Origin: Limnohabitans sp. MORI2
GTDB taxonomy: Bacteria > Pseudomonadota > Gammaproteobacteria > Burkholderiales > Burkholderiaceae_C
Length of the DNA stretch: 64,000 nucleotides
Assembly: GCF_027925025.1 (NCBI RefSeq)
Contig: NZ_AP027058.1
Coordinates: forward strand, 1,364,001 to 1,428,000
Direction of reading: 5' to 3'
Numbering within the stretch: position 1 is the stretch's first letter; each line of letters begins with the position of its first letter. This document shows, piece after piece, positions 10,048 to 20,099 of this stretch. The notes under the pieces are model-generated. The model was not told where the DNA came from. It saw only the letters and a program-made list of their open reading frames with translations, and did no database searches. The translations under genes and the position numbers were made by a program.

Positions 10048-11688
10048 ATGCTCGGCTTGATGCAAAACCAACCGCTGCTCATCTCAAATTTGATTGAGTT
10101 CGCAGACAAACACCATGGCGACAGCGAAGTCGTGTCTCGACGGGTAGAAGGGGATATTCACCGTTATACGTGGTCTGATGTAGCTCGTAGATCACGCCAA
10201 GTGGCGAATGCACTCGACGGCATGAAGCTGGCATTCAGTGATCGGGTGGCCACCATCGCATGGAACGGTTATCGCCACTTAGAGCTTTACTTTGGCGTCA
10301 GTGGTTCGGGCCGCGTGTTGCACACCATCAATCCTCGCTTGCACCCAGAACAAATTGCTTGGATCGTCAATCATGCCGAAGACCAAGTGCTGTGCTTTGA
10401 CATGACCTTCTTGCCCATCATTCAAGCCGTGCACAGCAAGTGCCCGACGGTCAAGCAGTGGGTGGCCATGTGCGACGCCGACAAACTACCCGCTGACAGT
10501 GGCATCCCCAACCTCGTGAGCTACGAAGCTTGGATGGGCCAACAAAGCACCCGCTATACATGGCCTGTGTTTGATGAGAACACTGCGTCGAGCATGTGCT
10601 ACACCAGCGGCACCACAGGCAACCCAAAAGCTGCCTTGTACAGCCACCGCTCGACGACCTTGCACGCTTACGCCGCCGCACTGCCAGATGTGATGTCCAT
10701 TTCTGCCCGCGACTCGATCCTGCCTGTGGTTCCCATGTTTCACGTCAACGCCTGGGGCATCCCCTACAGCGCCGCGCTCACAGGCGCCAAACTGGTGTTC
10801 CCAGGCCCAGGCATGGACGGCAAATCCGTCTATGAAATGATCGAAAACGAAGGCGTCACCTATGCGGCTGGCGTGCCCACGGTGTGGCAAATGTTGCTGG
10901 GCTACATGAAACCCAATGGCTTGAAGTTCTCCACCTTGAAGCGCACCGTGATTGGTGGCTCAGCTTGCCCGCCTGCCATGATTGACGCCTTCCGCGAGGA
11001 CTACGGCGTGGATGTGTTGCATGCCTGGGGCATGACTGAACTCAGCCCACTGGGCACTTTGTGTACCTTGAAAAACAAACACCTCAAGTTGCCCAAAGAA
11101 GAGCAAATGAAGTTGTTGATGAAGCAAGGCCGCTCAATCTACGGCGTCGACATGAAAATCGTCAACGACGCTGGCGAGGAGCAACCCCACGACGGCAAAG
11201 CCTACGGTGACTTGTTGGTGCGTGGTCCTTGGGTTGTTGCCAACTATTTCAAAGGCGAGGGCAACCCGCTGGTGAAAGACAAAGACGGCCTGGATTGGTT
11301 CCCCACAGGCGATGTGGCCACGATTGATGCCGATGGCTTCATGCAAATCACCGACCGCAGCAAAGACGTCATCAAATCGGGCGGCGAGTGGATCAGCTCC
11401 ATCGACATTGAAAACATCGCCGTGGCGCATCCTGCTGTGGCAATGGCCGCGTGCATTGGTGTGGCGCATCCCAAGTGGGACGAGCGCCCCATCGTGGCCG
11501 TGGTGAAAAAACCAGAAGCACAGGTGAGTCGCGAAGAGTTGTTGGCTTTCTACGAAGGCAAGACTGCCAAGTGGCAAATCCCAGACGATGTGGTGTTTGT
11601 CGATGCCATCCCCATCGGGGCCACCGGCAAGATGCTCAAAACCAAATTGCGCGAGCTGCTCAAAGACTACAAGCTGCCCAACACTTAA
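10048..11688 (+). CDS. Fatty-acyl-CoA synthetase (AMP-forming), medium/long chain
   Basis: A 546-residue adenylate-forming ligase that activates fatty acids to acyl-CoA. Motifs are [19 protein letters not shown] (P-loop, near residues 186-204), [23 protein letters not shown] and [16 protein letters not shown], followed by the C-terminal lysine in [15 protein letters not shown]. The ligase resembles AlkK-type medium-chain enzymes as much as FadD. The ATG at 10048 has AGGAG seven nt upstream. It is the first gene of a four-gene operon with FadB-like, thiolase and thioesterase genes, so its task is to feed beta-oxidation. Confidence 0.9.
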   Translation: MLGLMQNQPLLISNLIEFADKHHGDSEVVSRRVEGDIHRYTWSDVARRSRQVANALDGMKLAFSDRVATIAWNGYRHLELYFGVSGSGRVLHTINPRLHPEQIAWIVNHAEDQVLCFDMTFLPIIQAVHSKCPTVKQWVAMCDADKLPADSGIPNLVSYEAWMGQQSTRYTWPVFDENTASSMCYTSGTTGNPKAALYSHRSTTLHAYAAALPDVMSISARDSILPVVPMFHVNAWGIPYSAALTGAKLVFPGPGMDGKSVYEMIENEGVTYAAGVPTVWQMLLGYMKPNGLKFSTLKRTVIGGSACPPAMIDAFREDYGVDVLHAWGMTELSPLGTLCTLKNKHLKLPKEEQMKLLMKQGRSIYGVDMKIVNDAGEEQPHDGKAYGDLLVRGPWVVANYFKGEGNPLVKDKDGLDWFPTGDVATIDADGFMQITDRSKDVIKSGGEWISSIDIENIAVAHPAVAMAACIGVAHPKWDERPIVAVVKKPEAQVSREELLAFYEGKTAKWQIPDDVVFVDAIPIGATGKMLKTKLRELLKDYKLPNT

Positions 11689-11719
11689 AACCAAGAATTC
11701 GTTTTCAAAAGGAAATCCG

Positions 11720-13819
11720 ATGAGTGCAGACTACCAAGTACACGGCGATGTGGCCGTGATCACGCTGAACAACCCACCCGTCAACGGCATGGGGCTAGAG
11801 ACCCGCCGCGCCTTGGTGTCGGGTATTGCGCAAGCGCAAGCTGATGCTGCGGTGAAAGCCGTGGTCATCACGGGACACGGCAAAGCGTTTTCAGGTGGCG
11901 CAGATGTGCGCGAGTTTGGCTCGCCCAAAGCCTTCCAAGAACCCAACTTGCTCAGCGTGATTTCATGCGTGGAAAACTGCAGCAAGCCCGTGGTGGCGGC
12001 CATGCACAGCGTGGCTATGGGTGGCGGCTTAGAGCTTGCCTTGGGTTGCCACTATCGCATCTGTGCACCAGGCACCAGCATCAGCATGCCTGAAGTCAAG
12101 CTCGGACTCATTCCAGGCGCAGGCGGCACACAACGCTTGCCACGCGCCTTGGGCGTCGAACCCGCGTTGAACCTCATCGTCAGCGGCGAAGCCGTCAAGA
12201 GCGAGATGCTCAGCATGGTGCCCGGCCAAAAGCTGTTTGACCAAATGGCCATGTCCGCACAAAGCCTGATGGACGAAGCCATTGCCTACGCACGCGAAGT
12301 GGCCGATGTGCGCCCTTTGCCCAAAGTGCGCGACTTGCCATGCAAGCACGCACAAGGCGATGCGTACTTCCAGTTTGCCCGCAACATGGTCAAAGGCATG
12401 GCTAAGAACTACCCCGCACCACCTAAAGCGGTGGATGCGGTGGAGCAGGCCACTAAGAAGAAGTTTGACGACGGCATGATGTTTGAGCGCGAGCACTTCA
12501 TCAACCTCATGTGGACGCCTGAGAGCCGTGCCTTGCGCCATTTGTTTGGCGCCCAACGCGCAGCCAGCAAAATTGCCGATGTGCCCAGCGATACACCGGT
12601 GCGCGACATCAAACTGGTGGCCGTCATTGGGGCAGGCACCATGGGCGGTGGCATTGCCATGAACTTTTTGAACGCAGGCATTGCCGTCAAAATACTGGAA
12701 ACCAAACAAGAAGCCTTAGACCGTGGCGTGGCCACGATCAAGAAAAACTACGAAGACCGTGTCAAAAAAGGCAAGCTCAAAGAAGACAAGGCTGCCCAGC
12801 GCGTGGCGCTGCTCAGCACCACGCTGAGCTACGACGACATCAAAGACGCCGACCTCGTGATTGAGGCTGTGTTTGAGGACATGGGTGTCAAAGAAGCGGT
12901 GTTCAAACAACTCGATGCGGTGATGAAGCCGGGCGCGATTTTGGCGTCCAACACCTCGACCTTGGACCTCAACAAAATTGCCCACTTCACCAAGCGTCCG
13001 CAAGACGTGGTGGGCTTGCACTTCTTCAGTCCTGCCAACGTGATGAAGCTGCTCGAAGTGGTGCGTGGCAAAGACACCGCTAAAGACGTGCTGGCCACCG
13101 CGATGGACGTGGCCAAGAAAATTAAGAAGATTGCCGTGCTCTCCGGCGTGTGCGATGGTTTCATTGGTAACCGCATGATTGACCAATACGCGCGTCAAGC
13201 CGGCTTCTTGCTCGACGAAGGCTGCACCCCAGCGCAAGTGGATCGCGCCCTTGAAAAATTTGGCTGGGCCATGGGCCCATTCCGCATGAGCGACTTGGCG
13301 GGCAACGACATTGGCTGGGCCATCCGCAAGCGCCAATACGCCGAAAACCCCACACGTCGCTACAGCAAAACCGCCGACCTGTTGTGCGAACAAGGTCGCT
13401 TCGGTCAAAAAACCGGTGCGGGTTGGTACGACTACAAGCCTGGCAAACGCGATGCCATCCCCAACAAAGATGTCGAGGCCATGATTGCCAAACACCGCGA
13501 AGATCTGGGCATCAAGCCACGCAAGATCAGCGATGAAGAAATCGTGCAGCGCCTGAACTTTGCGTTGGTCAACGAAGCTGCGCACATTTTGGAAGAGGGC
13601 ATTGCTAGCAAGGCCAGCGACATCGACATGGTCTACATCAGCGGTTACGGCTTCCCCATCTTCCGCGGCGGCCCCATGAACTACGCCGACGAGTTGGGCT
13701 TGTTCAACGTGGTGCAAGCCATGCAACGCTTTGCCACCAACCCCCACGATGATGCCGAGTTTTGGAAGCCCGCACCTTTGCTCGCCAAGCTCGCCGCTGA
13801 AGGCAAAACCTTCAACTGA
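11720..13819 (+). CDS. Bifunctional enoyl-CoA hydratase/3-hydroxyacyl-CoA dehydrogenase (FadB-like)
   Basis: A 699-residue enzyme for the two middle steps of beta-oxidation. The N-terminal crotonase domain (residues 1-190) has FSGGADVREF and both catalytic glutamate contexts, GGGLELALG and MPEVKLGLIPGAGGTQR. The dehydrogenase part starts near residue 298 with the NAD-binding VIGAGTMGGGIA and has the catalytic histidine in GLHFFSPANVMKLLE; two C-terminal dehydrogenase domains follow, including YGFPIFRGGPM. The frame is open further upstream, but the ATG at 11720 is preceded by AAAGGAAA and begins the domain. The domain order is that of peroxisomal-type multifunctional enzymes. Confidence 0.93.
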   Translation: MSADYQVHGDVAVITLNNPPVNGMGLETRRALVSGIAQAQADAAVKAVVITGHGKAFSGGADVREFGSPKAFQEPNLLSVISCVENCSKPVVAAMHSVAMGGGLELALGCHYRICAPGTSISMPEVKLGLIPGAGGTQRLPRALGVEPALNLIVSGEAVKSEMLSMVPGQKLFDQMAMSAQSLMDEAIAYAREVADVRPLPKVRDLPCKHAQGDAYFQFARNMVKGMAKNYPAPPKAVDAVEQATKKKFDDGMMFEREHFINLMWTPESRALRHLFGAQRAASKIADVPSDTPVRDIKLVAVIGAGTMGGGIAMNFLNAGIAVKILETKQEALDRGVATIKKNYEDRVKKGKLKEDKAAQRVALLSTTLSYDDIKDADLVIEAVFEDMGVKEAVFKQLDAVMKPGAILASNTSTLDLNKIAHFTKRPQDVVGLHFFSPANVMKLLEVVRGKDTAKDVLATAMDVAKKIKKIAVLSGVCDGFIGNRMIDQYARQAGFLLDEGCTPAQVDRALEKFGWAMGPFRMSDLAGNDIGWAIRKRQYAENPTRRYSKTADLLCEQGRFGQKTGAGWYDYKPGKRDAIPNKDVEAMIAKHREDLGIKPRKISDEEIVQRLNFALVNEAAHILEEGIASKASDIDMVYISGYGFPIFRGGPMNYADELGLFNVVQAMQRFATNPHDDAEFWKPAPLLAKLAAEGKTFN

Positions 13820-13839
13820 ACCGAATTTAAGGAATCCCT

Positions 13840-15015
13840 ATGACCAACGCTGTCATCGTCTCTACCGCCCGCACACCGCTTGCCAAAAGCTGGAAGGGCT
13901 CTTTCAACATGACCCACGGCGCAACCTTGGGTGGTCACGTCGTCAAACACGCCATTGCGCGCGCTGGCATTGAAGCTGCCGAAGTGGACGACGTCATCAT
14001 GGGCTGCGCCTTGCCCGAAGGCGCAACCGGCACCAACATTGCCCGTCAAATCGCACTCATGGCCGATTGCCCTGTGTCGGTATCGGGCATGACCATCAAC
14101 CGTTTTTGTTCTTCAGGTTTGCAAACCATTGCCACCGCTGCGCAGCGCATCATTGCGGGCGAGGGCGATGTGTATGTAGCCGGTGGCGTAGAAAGCATCT
14201 CGTGTGTGCAACAAGAGATGAACCAACACATGCTGATGGATTTGGCGCTCAACAAAAAGAAGCCAGAGATCTACTGGAACATGCTGCAAACCGCCGAGAA
14301 CGTGGCCAAGCGCTACAACATTGGCCGCGAAGCGATGGACGAATACGGCGCACGCAGCCAGCAACGCGCTGTTGCTGCACAAGCGGCGGGTTTGTTTGAT
14401 GCAGAAATTGCCGCCATCACCGTCAAAGCTGGCATTGCCGACAAAGTGATGGGCTTGATGACCAAGCAAGTGACGGTCAGCAAAGACGAGGGCATCCGCG
14501 AAGGCTCGACCGTTGAAGCCTTGGCCAACCTCAAGTCCGCCATGCCCGGTGGTTTGATTTCTGCGGGCAATGCCAGCCAGTTTTCAGACGGCGCGGGCGC
14601 TTGCGTGGTGATGAGCGAAGAGCTCGCCAGCAAACGTGGCCTAAAGCCCTTGGGCCGCTTCCTCGGCTTTGCCGTGGCCGGCTGCGAGCCAGACGAAATG
14701 GGCATTGGCCCTGTGTATGCGATTCCCAAAGTGCTCAAGCGCCTAGGTCTTGGCATGGGCGACATTGACCTGTGGGAACTCAACGAAGCCTTTGCGGTGC
14801 AAGTGCTGTACTGCCGCGACAAACTCGGCATCCCCGATGACCGCTTGAACGTCAACGGCGGTGCAATCGCCGTGGGCCACCCCTATGGCGTGAGCGGCCA
14901 ACGCTTGGTCGGCCATGCCTTGATTGAAGGCAAACGCCGTGGTGCCAAACGCGTCTGCGTGACCATGTGCATTGGCGGTGGCATGGGCGCTGCGGGCATC
15001 TTCGAAGTTCTGTAA
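13840..15015 (+). CDS. Acetyl-CoA acyltransferase (thiolase, FadA-like)
   Basis: A 391-residue thiolase that cleaves 3-ketoacyl-CoA with CoA. The nucleophilic cysteine is in [12 protein letters not shown] (near residue 90), the catalytic histidine in [14 protein letters not shown], and the second cysteine in [14 protein letters not shown] near the C-terminus. The length is standard. It lies 20 nt after the FadB-like gene with an AAGGAA ribosome site, so the two form the usual alpha/beta pair, here in the order fadB-fadA. Confidence 0.94.
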   Translation: MTNAVIVSTARTPLAKSWKGSFNMTHGATLGGHVVKHAIARAGIEAAEVDDVIMGCALPEGATGTNIARQIALMADCPVSVSGMTINRFCSSGLQTIATAAQRIIAGEGDVYVAGGVESISCVQQEMNQHMLMDLALNKKKPEIYWNMLQTAENVAKRYNIGREAMDEYGARSQQRAVAAQAAGLFDAEIAAITVKAGIADKVMGLMTKQVTVSKDEGIREGSTVEALANLKSAMPGGLISAGNASQFSDGAGACVVMSEELASKRGLKPLGRFLGFAVAGCEPDEMGIGPVYAIPKVLKRLGLGMGDIDLWELNEAFAVQVLYCRDKLGIPDDRLNVNGGAIAVGHPYGVSGQRLVGHALIEGKRRGAKRVCVTMCIGGGMGAAGIFEVL

Positions 15016-15033
15016 CACCACAAGGAGAACATC

Positions 15034-15456
15034 ATGCAAGAAAGCTTTGGCGCTTACATCCCGTTTGTCGACCATCTCGGTTTTGAGTTGGTGTTCTTTG
15101 ACGATGGCTATTCAGAGCTGCGTTACACGCCCGAACCGGAGCACATGAATTCGTTCAATGTGACGCATGGCGGGGCGGTGATGACGTTCTTAGATGTGAC
15201 ACTGGCCTCGGCTGCACGCAGCGTGGACCGGGGCATGGGGGTGGTCACGATTGAAATGAAAACCTCGTTCATGCAGCCTGCCAAAGGTGAGTTGACGGGC
15301 AAAGGGCGGTTGATGCACCGCACTGGGAGTATGGCGTTTTGTGAGGGGACGTTGTTGGATGCGCAAGGGAATGTGTGTGCGCATGCGACGGCTACTTTTA
15401 AGTACGTCAAGCGTGATGCGGGGCCTACTGAGTTGCATGAGGTGTCTACGGACTAG
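15034..15456 (+). CDS. PaaI-type hotdog-fold acyl-CoA thioesterase
   Basis: A 140-residue hotdog protein. The family signature is NVTHGGAVMTFLDVTLASAA (residues 44-63), which forms the active-site helix, and SFMQPAKGELTGKGRL is the usual strand pair. It follows the thiolase by 18 nt with AAGGAG before the ATG. As last gene of the beta-oxidation operon it probably releases CoA from dead-end or excess acyl-CoAs. The chain length it prefers cannot be read from sequence. Confidence 0.87.
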   Translation: MQESFGAYIPFVDHLGFELVFFDDGYSELRYTPEPEHMNSFNVTHGGAVMTFLDVTLASAARSVDRGMGVVTIEMKTSFMQPAKGELTGKGRLMHRTGSMAFCEGTLLDAQGNVCAHATATFKYVKRDAGPTELHEVSTD

Positions 15457-15700
15457 CTCTGGTTGCGCTCGGAGAGTGGGCTACCCTTCGGTGGCTCGGG
15501 GTTGCGGTATGCCAAAAGCGGCTTACATCGCTGCGCGACGAATGGCGCCGCCTTGGCACACCACAACCCCTTTTTATTGGGTGGTACGAGGCACATAAAC
15601 ACCTACCACAAACCTCGATAGCTAAGCCAAGTCTGTTTTCAAGTGTCACTCTGAGCTAAGGCAAAATTGCCGACTTTGACGAAACAGCCTTCCTTCAAAC

Positions 15701-18073
15701 ATGCAAAAAATTACCCGCCAACTGGCGGACGAAATCAAGATCTCCGAAGCCCAAGTGCGCTCTGCCGTTGAGTTGCTCGACGGTGGCGCAACCGTGCCTT
15801 TTATTGCCCGTTACCGCAAAGAAGTCACAGGCGGTTTGGATGACATTCAGCTTCGTGAACTCGAAGCGCGCCTGAGCTACCTGCGCGAGCTGGAAGACCG
15901 CCGCGCTGCGGTGATCAAGAGCATTCAAGAACAAGGCAAGCTCACGCCCGAGTTGTTGGCTGCTATTGAAGCTGCACCCACCAAGCAAGAGCTGGAAGAC
16001 ATTTACTTGCCGTTCAAGCCCAAGCGCCGCACCAAGGGCATGATTGCTAAAGAAGCTGGCTTGGAGCCACTGGCCGACAAGCTGTTTGCCGATCCCACAC
16101 TCAACCCCAATGTAGAAGCCGAAGCGTTCATCTTGCCTGCGGGCAAGATTGAAGGGGCCGACTTCACCACCGTGGCTGCTGTCCTTGACGGTGTGCGCGA
16201 CCTGTTGAGCGAGCGTTGGGCTGAAGACGCGTCGCTGGTTCAATCTTTGCGCGAGTGGCTGTGGGCTGAAGGCTTGTTCCGCAGCAAGCTGGCCGCTGGG
16301 AAAGACGAAAACAACCCCGATGTGGCGAAGTTTCGTGACTACTTTGAATATGACGAGCCCATTGGCCGCGTGCCCTCGCACCGCGCCTTGGCCGTGTTCC
16401 GTGGCCGTGCACTAGAAATGCTCGACGCTAAATTGGTTCTGCCCGTCGAACCCGAGCCTGGTAAGCCTAGCTTGGCCGAAGGCAAGATTGCTTTGCACCT
16501 CGGCTGGAGCCATTCGGGCAGGGCAGGGGACGATCTGATTCGCAAATGCGTGGCGTGGACGTGGCGTGTGAAGCTCAGCCTCTCTACCGAGCGCGACTTG
16601 TTCACACGTCTGCGTGAAGAAGCTGAAAAGGTGGCCATCAAAGTGTTTGCCGACAACCTGCGCGACTTGTTGCTGGCAGCCCCTGCAGGCCCGCGCGTGG
16701 TGATGGGCCTGGACCCTGGCATTCGCACTGGCGTGAAAGTGGCTGTGGTCGATGCCACGGGCAAGCTGGTGGAAACATCTACCGTCTACCCACACGAGCC
16801 GCGCAAAGATTGGGATGGCTCGCTCTACACCTTGGCCAAGTTGGCCGAGAAGCATGGCGTGAACCTCATTGCCATTGGCAACGGCACAGCCAGCCGCGAG
16901 ACCGACAAACTGGCGGGTGAACTCATCAAGCTTATGGCTAAACACGATGCATCCAAGGTCATCGACAAAGTGGTGGTGAGCGAAGCAGGTGCGTCGGTGT
17001 ACAGCGCCAGTGAATACGCCAGCCAAGAGATGCCCGATGTCGACGTGAGCCTGCGCGGTGCGGCCAGCATTGCACGTCGCTTGCAAGACCCCTTGGCTGA
17101 GTTGGTGAAGATTGACCCCAAATCCATCGGCGTGGGTCAGTACCAACACGATGTGAACCAAAGCGAACTCGCCCGCACCCTCGAAGCTGTGGTGGAAGAC
17201 TGCGTGAACAAAGTGGGCGTGGACCTGAACACCGCCAGCGTGCCATTGCTCACCCGTGTGTCGGGCCTCTCGACCACCACCGCCAAAGCCGTGGTGCGTT
17301 GGCGCGAAGCCAATGGCGCGTTTGCCAACCGCCAGCAGTTGCTCAAAGTCACCGGCCTCGGCGCGAAAACGTTTGAGCAAAGCGCAGGCTTCTTGCGCAT
17401 CCGCAACGGCGACAACCCGCTGGACATGACCGCGGTGCACCCCGAAACCTACCCCGTGGTCGAGCGCATCATGGCGCAAACGGGAAAGCCCGTGGCCGAG
17501 CTGATGGGCCGCGCAGACATGCTCAAAACACTGAAGCCCGAGCTGTTTGCCAATGACACCGTGGGTGTGATCACCGTCAAAGACATCTTGAGCGAACTCG
17601 AAAAGCCAGGCCGCGACCCGCGCCCCGACTTCAAAGTGGCCAAACTGCAAGACGGCGTGGAAGACATCAAAGACCTGAAGGTCGACATGGTGCTCGAAGG
17701 CACGGTCAGCAACGTGGCCGCCTTTGGCGCGTTTGTCGACTTGGGCGTGCACCAAGACGGCCTGATTCACGTGAGCCAACTCAGCAACAAGTTCATCACC
17801 GACGCGCGCGAAGTGGTGAAGACCGGCGACATCGTCAAAGTGAAGGTGTTAGAGGTCGACGTGGCCCGCAAACGCATCAGCTTGACCATGAAGATGGATG
17901 GCGCACCTGCGCGTAAAGATGGACCTCGCGACAACCGCTTTGAACACGCTGGCCGTGACAACCGCCAACGTGGCAGTGGCAGCTACAGCAGTGGCTACAC
18001 CGCACCACCGCAAGCGGCAGCAGGCTCGGCCATGGCTAGTGCATTTGCCAAGCTGCAAGGTTTGAAGAAGTAA
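15701..18073 (+). CDS. tex: Tex family transcriptional accessory protein
   Basis: A 790-residue RNA-binding protein. The N-terminal Tex domain (residues 1-190) includes FIARYRKEVTGGLDDIQLREL. A YqgF-like RNase H fold begins near residue 337 with VMGLDPGIRTGVKVAV, helix-hairpin-helix repeats lie around 500-570 (SGLSTTTAKAVVRWREANGA), and an S1 domain at about 662-735 has VSNVAAFGAFVDLGVHQDG. The tail is rich in Gly, Arg and Asn (DNRFEHAGRDNRQRGSG) and probably disordered. Tex affects transcription and RNA turnover. Confidence 0.96.
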   Translation: MQKITRQLADEIKISEAQVRSAVELLDGGATVPFIARYRKEVTGGLDDIQLRELEARLSYLRELEDRRAAVIKSIQEQGKLTPELLAAIEAAPTKQELEDIYLPFKPKRRTKGMIAKEAGLEPLADKLFADPTLNPNVEAEAFILPAGKIEGADFTTVAAVLDGVRDLLSERWAEDASLVQSLREWLWAEGLFRSKLAAGKDENNPDVAKFRDYFEYDEPIGRVPSHRALAVFRGRALEMLDAKLVLPVEPEPGKPSLAEGKIALHLGWSHSGRAGDDLIRKCVAWTWRVKLSLSTERDLFTRLREEAEKVAIKVFADNLRDLLLAAPAGPRVVMGLDPGIRTGVKVAVVDATGKLVETSTVYPHEPRKDWDGSLYTLAKLAEKHGVNLIAIGNGTASRETDKLAGELIKLMAKHDASKVIDKVVVSEAGASVYSASEYASQEMPDVDVSLRGAASIARRLQDPLAELVKIDPKSIGVGQYQHDVNQSELARTLEAVVEDCVNKVGVDLNTASVPLLTRVSGLSTTTAKAVVRWREANGAFANRQQLLKVTGLGAKTFEQSAGFLRIRNGDNPLDMTAVHPETYPVVERIMAQTGKPVAELMGRADMLKTLKPELFANDTVGVITVKDILSELEKPGRDPRPDFKVAKLQDGVEDIKDLKVDMVLEGTVSNVAAFGAFVDLGVHQDGLIHVSQLSNKFITDAREVVKTGDIVKVKVLEVDVARKRISLTMKMDGAPARKDGPRDNRFEHAGRDNRQRGSGSYSSGYTAPPQAAAGSAMASAFAKLQGLKK

Positions 18074-18088
18074 TCACAAGGCCACGCG

Positions 18089-19147
18089 TTGAAAGCCCTG
18101 CACATCTACGCTGGCCCCAAAGCCTTGGCCCACATCGAGGCCAATGGCTTGAAGCCCGAACACATTGGTGTGATTCCCGCTGCGGCGGGTGGGCCCAAGG
18201 GTTTGATCCTCGGGCCACTGGATCGTTTTTTGTTTGGCGAATGGTTGCCCCAAAGCACGCAGCCCATTGACCTCGTTGGCGCATCCATCGGCGCGTGGCG
18301 CATGGCCACGGCGTGTTTGGACAACCCTGTCCAAGGCTTTGATCGGCTTTCGCAAGATTACATCCACCAAGACTACAAAGTACCCGAAGGCCAAAAGCGC
18401 CCCAGCGCCAAACAGGTGAGTGACGAGTTCAGTCAAACCCTGCAAAATTTTTATGGTGGCCATGTCAGCGAAGTGCTGCGCAACCAGCGCTATCGCCTGC
18501 ATGTGGTGACCTCGCGTGGCAAACACATCTTGCACCATGAGCACCCGTTGCTCACGCCCTTGGGCTATGCAGGCGCGTATTTGTGCAACGCTGTAAAGCG
18601 CAAAGCCATGGATGCCTGGCTAGAGCGTGTGGTGTTCTCTACCCGTGGCGAGCTGCCGTTTGATGCGTCTGACTTTGCCACCCAGCACATGACGCTCAAC
18701 GAGCGCAACTTCATGGCCGCACTGCAAGCCAGTTGCTCCATCCCGTTTGTGCTGCAAGCCGTGCACGACATTCCCGATGCACCCACGGGCGCGTATTGGG
18801 ATGGCGGCATCACCGACTACCACTTGCACCTCAACTACAAAGGCTTAGTGCTGTATCCGCACTTTCAACAAGCCGTGGTGCCCGGCTGGCTAGACAAAGC
18901 CCTGAAGTGGCGACACAAAGCGACTTCGTATTTAGACAACACCATCGTTTTGGCCCCCAATCCCGAGTGGGTCAACACCTTGCCCAACGCCAAGCTGCCA
19001 GACCGAAGTGATTTCGTCACTTATGCCTCTGATTTTGAGGGGCGGGTAAAAGTTTGGAAAACTGCAGTGAGTGCGAGTGAGCAAATGGCTGATGAATTCA
19101 CTTCATGGTTAGCTCAACAAAACCTGTCTCGCGTGCAGTCACTCTAA
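18089..19147 (+). CDS. Patatin-like phospholipase family protein
   Basis: A 352-residue cytoplasmic protein with patatin-type hydrolase motifs: an oxyanion loop AAAGGPKGLILG (about residues 31-42), the nucleophile elbow GASIGAW (about 63-69) and a catalytic aspartate in WDGGITDYH. It starts with TTG, 15 nt after the tex stop, with AAGG about eight nt upstream; no ATG is available near the domain start, so TTG was accepted. It probably acts on lipid esters, but no substrate can be named. It may be co-transcribed with tex. Confidence 0.8.
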   Translation: MKALHIYAGPKALAHIEANGLKPEHIGVIPAAAGGPKGLILGPLDRFLFGEWLPQSTQPIDLVGASIGAWRMATACLDNPVQGFDRLSQDYIHQDYKVPEGQKRPSAKQVSDEFSQTLQNFYGGHVSEVLRNQRYRLHVVTSRGKHILHHEHPLLTPLGYAGAYLCNAVKRKAMDAWLERVVFSTRGELPFDASDFATQHMTLNERNFMAALQASCSIPFVLQAVHDIPDAPTGAYWDGGITDYHLHLNYKGLVLYPHFQQAVVPGWLDKALKWRHKATSYLDNTIVLAPNPEWVNTLPNAKLPDRSDFVTYASDFEGRVKVWKTAVSASEQMADEFTSWLAQQNLSRVQSL

Positions 19148-19163
19148 ACGCCAGTACACGACG

Positions 19164-19508
19164 ATGAACGAATCCATCGACTACCTGCACGAAGTCTTTG
19201 ATGCATTCGGTCCCATCCGTGCCCGCCGCATGTTTGGCGGTTGGGGCATTTATCACGATGGCTTGATGTTTGGTCTGTATGCCGCAGGACGTTTGTATTT
19301 GAAAACCGATGCGCATAACGTGGCGCAGTTTGAGGCTGCAGGGTCTGAGCCGTTTACCTATACACAGCGCGGCAAGGCTGTGAAGCTGTCTTACTGGTCA
19401 GCGCCGGAGGCGGTGCTGGATGACCGTGACGAGGCACGCTATTGGGGCCTCACAGCCTTCGAGGCGGCGCTGCGCGCACAAGCTGCCAAACACAAGCCCA
19501 AGCGCTGA
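19164..19508 (+). CDS. TfoX/Sxy N-terminal domain protein
   Basis: A 114-residue protein made only of the TfoX N-terminal domain: RRMFGGWGIYHDGLMFGL is the hallmark, followed by LYLKTDAHNVAQFEAAG and KLSYWSAPEAVLDD. In gammaproteobacteria full TfoX/Sxy controls competence genes with CRP; stand-alone N-terminal domains are common and uncharacterised. It begins 16 nt after the patatin-like gene. A competence role should not be assumed. Confidence 0.85.
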   Translation: MNESIDYLHEVFDAFGPIRARRMFGGWGIYHDGLMFGLYAAGRLYLKTDAHNVAQFEAAGSEPFTYTQRGKAVKLSYWSAPEAVLDDRDEARYWGLTAFEAALRAQAAKHKPKR

Positions 19509-19585
19509 TCGCTACTTTTTTTTGCCAAGACAGGGGAGGGTGCCGCTCAAAAGATAGAATAAATTGGTATTATTTTTAATTCCAA

Positions 19586-20086
19586 ATGAAATCGTTTTCA
19601 GTTCTATCCATCTTGATGCTCAGCCTGTCCATGACCGCTTGCCAACGCAGCGCCACCAGTGAAGTGGCCACACCTATAACGGGCCAAGAACGAGATGCCC
19701 AAGGCTGCATTCCCACTGCGGGTTATCTGTGGTCCCCTGCACGCAAAGCGTGCGTGAAAGTGTTTGAGGCGGGCATTGCTTTTGACCCAACACCCTACAA
19801 CCCAGACCAAACCCTGCATGCCTTTGTGCTGACCGCCCCAGCGAACGGCAACCAAGTCAAAGCTGCCGAGTTGTACTGGCCAGGAGAAGCTGAGCCTTGG
19901 CCGCTGGATGTGGTGCACACGCCTGAAGGCGACATTCGCCCCTTGGTGCTGGCCTCGCAACCTCGCAAAGTAAAGATCTATCGCACCACCGAAGGTGCCT
20001 ACTTGCTAGAACGCGATGGCAAGGTGCTGTACACATTCGGCCCCAAAGAGGGCAGCGTGTTGAACACCATCACCTGGAGGAAGTAA
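19586..20086 (+). CDS. Predicted lipoprotein of unknown function
   Basis: A 166-residue protein with a type II signal peptide: hydrophobic LSILMLSLSMTAC with the lipobox cysteine at about residue 19, followed by QRS, so it is likely carried to the outer membrane. The mature part has GCIPTAGYLWSPARKACVKVFEAG, with two cysteines that could form a disulfide, and a strand-rich C-terminal region. No family was recognised. The 77-bp gap before it is A/T-rich near the start codon and may hold its promoter. Confidence 0.8.
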   Translation: MKSFSVLSILMLSLSMTACQRSATSEVATPITGQERDAQGCIPTAGYLWSPARKACVKVFEAGIAFDPTPYNPDQTLHAFVLTAPANGNQVKAAELYWPGEAEPWPLDVVHTPEGDIRPLVLASQPRKVKIYRTTEGAYLLERDGKVLYTFGPKEGSVLNTITWRK

Positions 20087-20099
20087 GCGACGGCAGCTG

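Noticed and set aside
12716..13747. 343-codon open frame opposite the FadB-like gene
   Set aside because: Same reason: the plus-strand frame carries NAD-binding and catalytic motifs, the minus one none.
15457..15700. 244-bp gap before tex with a short open frame
   Set aside because: The frame mostly continues out of the thioesterase gene in another phase, has no ribosome site and no recognisable protein; no RNA structure was convincing.
16412..17779. 455-codon open frame on the minus strand inside tex
   Set aside because: It is antisense to conserved Tex domains; the product is His-rich low-complexity sequence without a recognisable fold.
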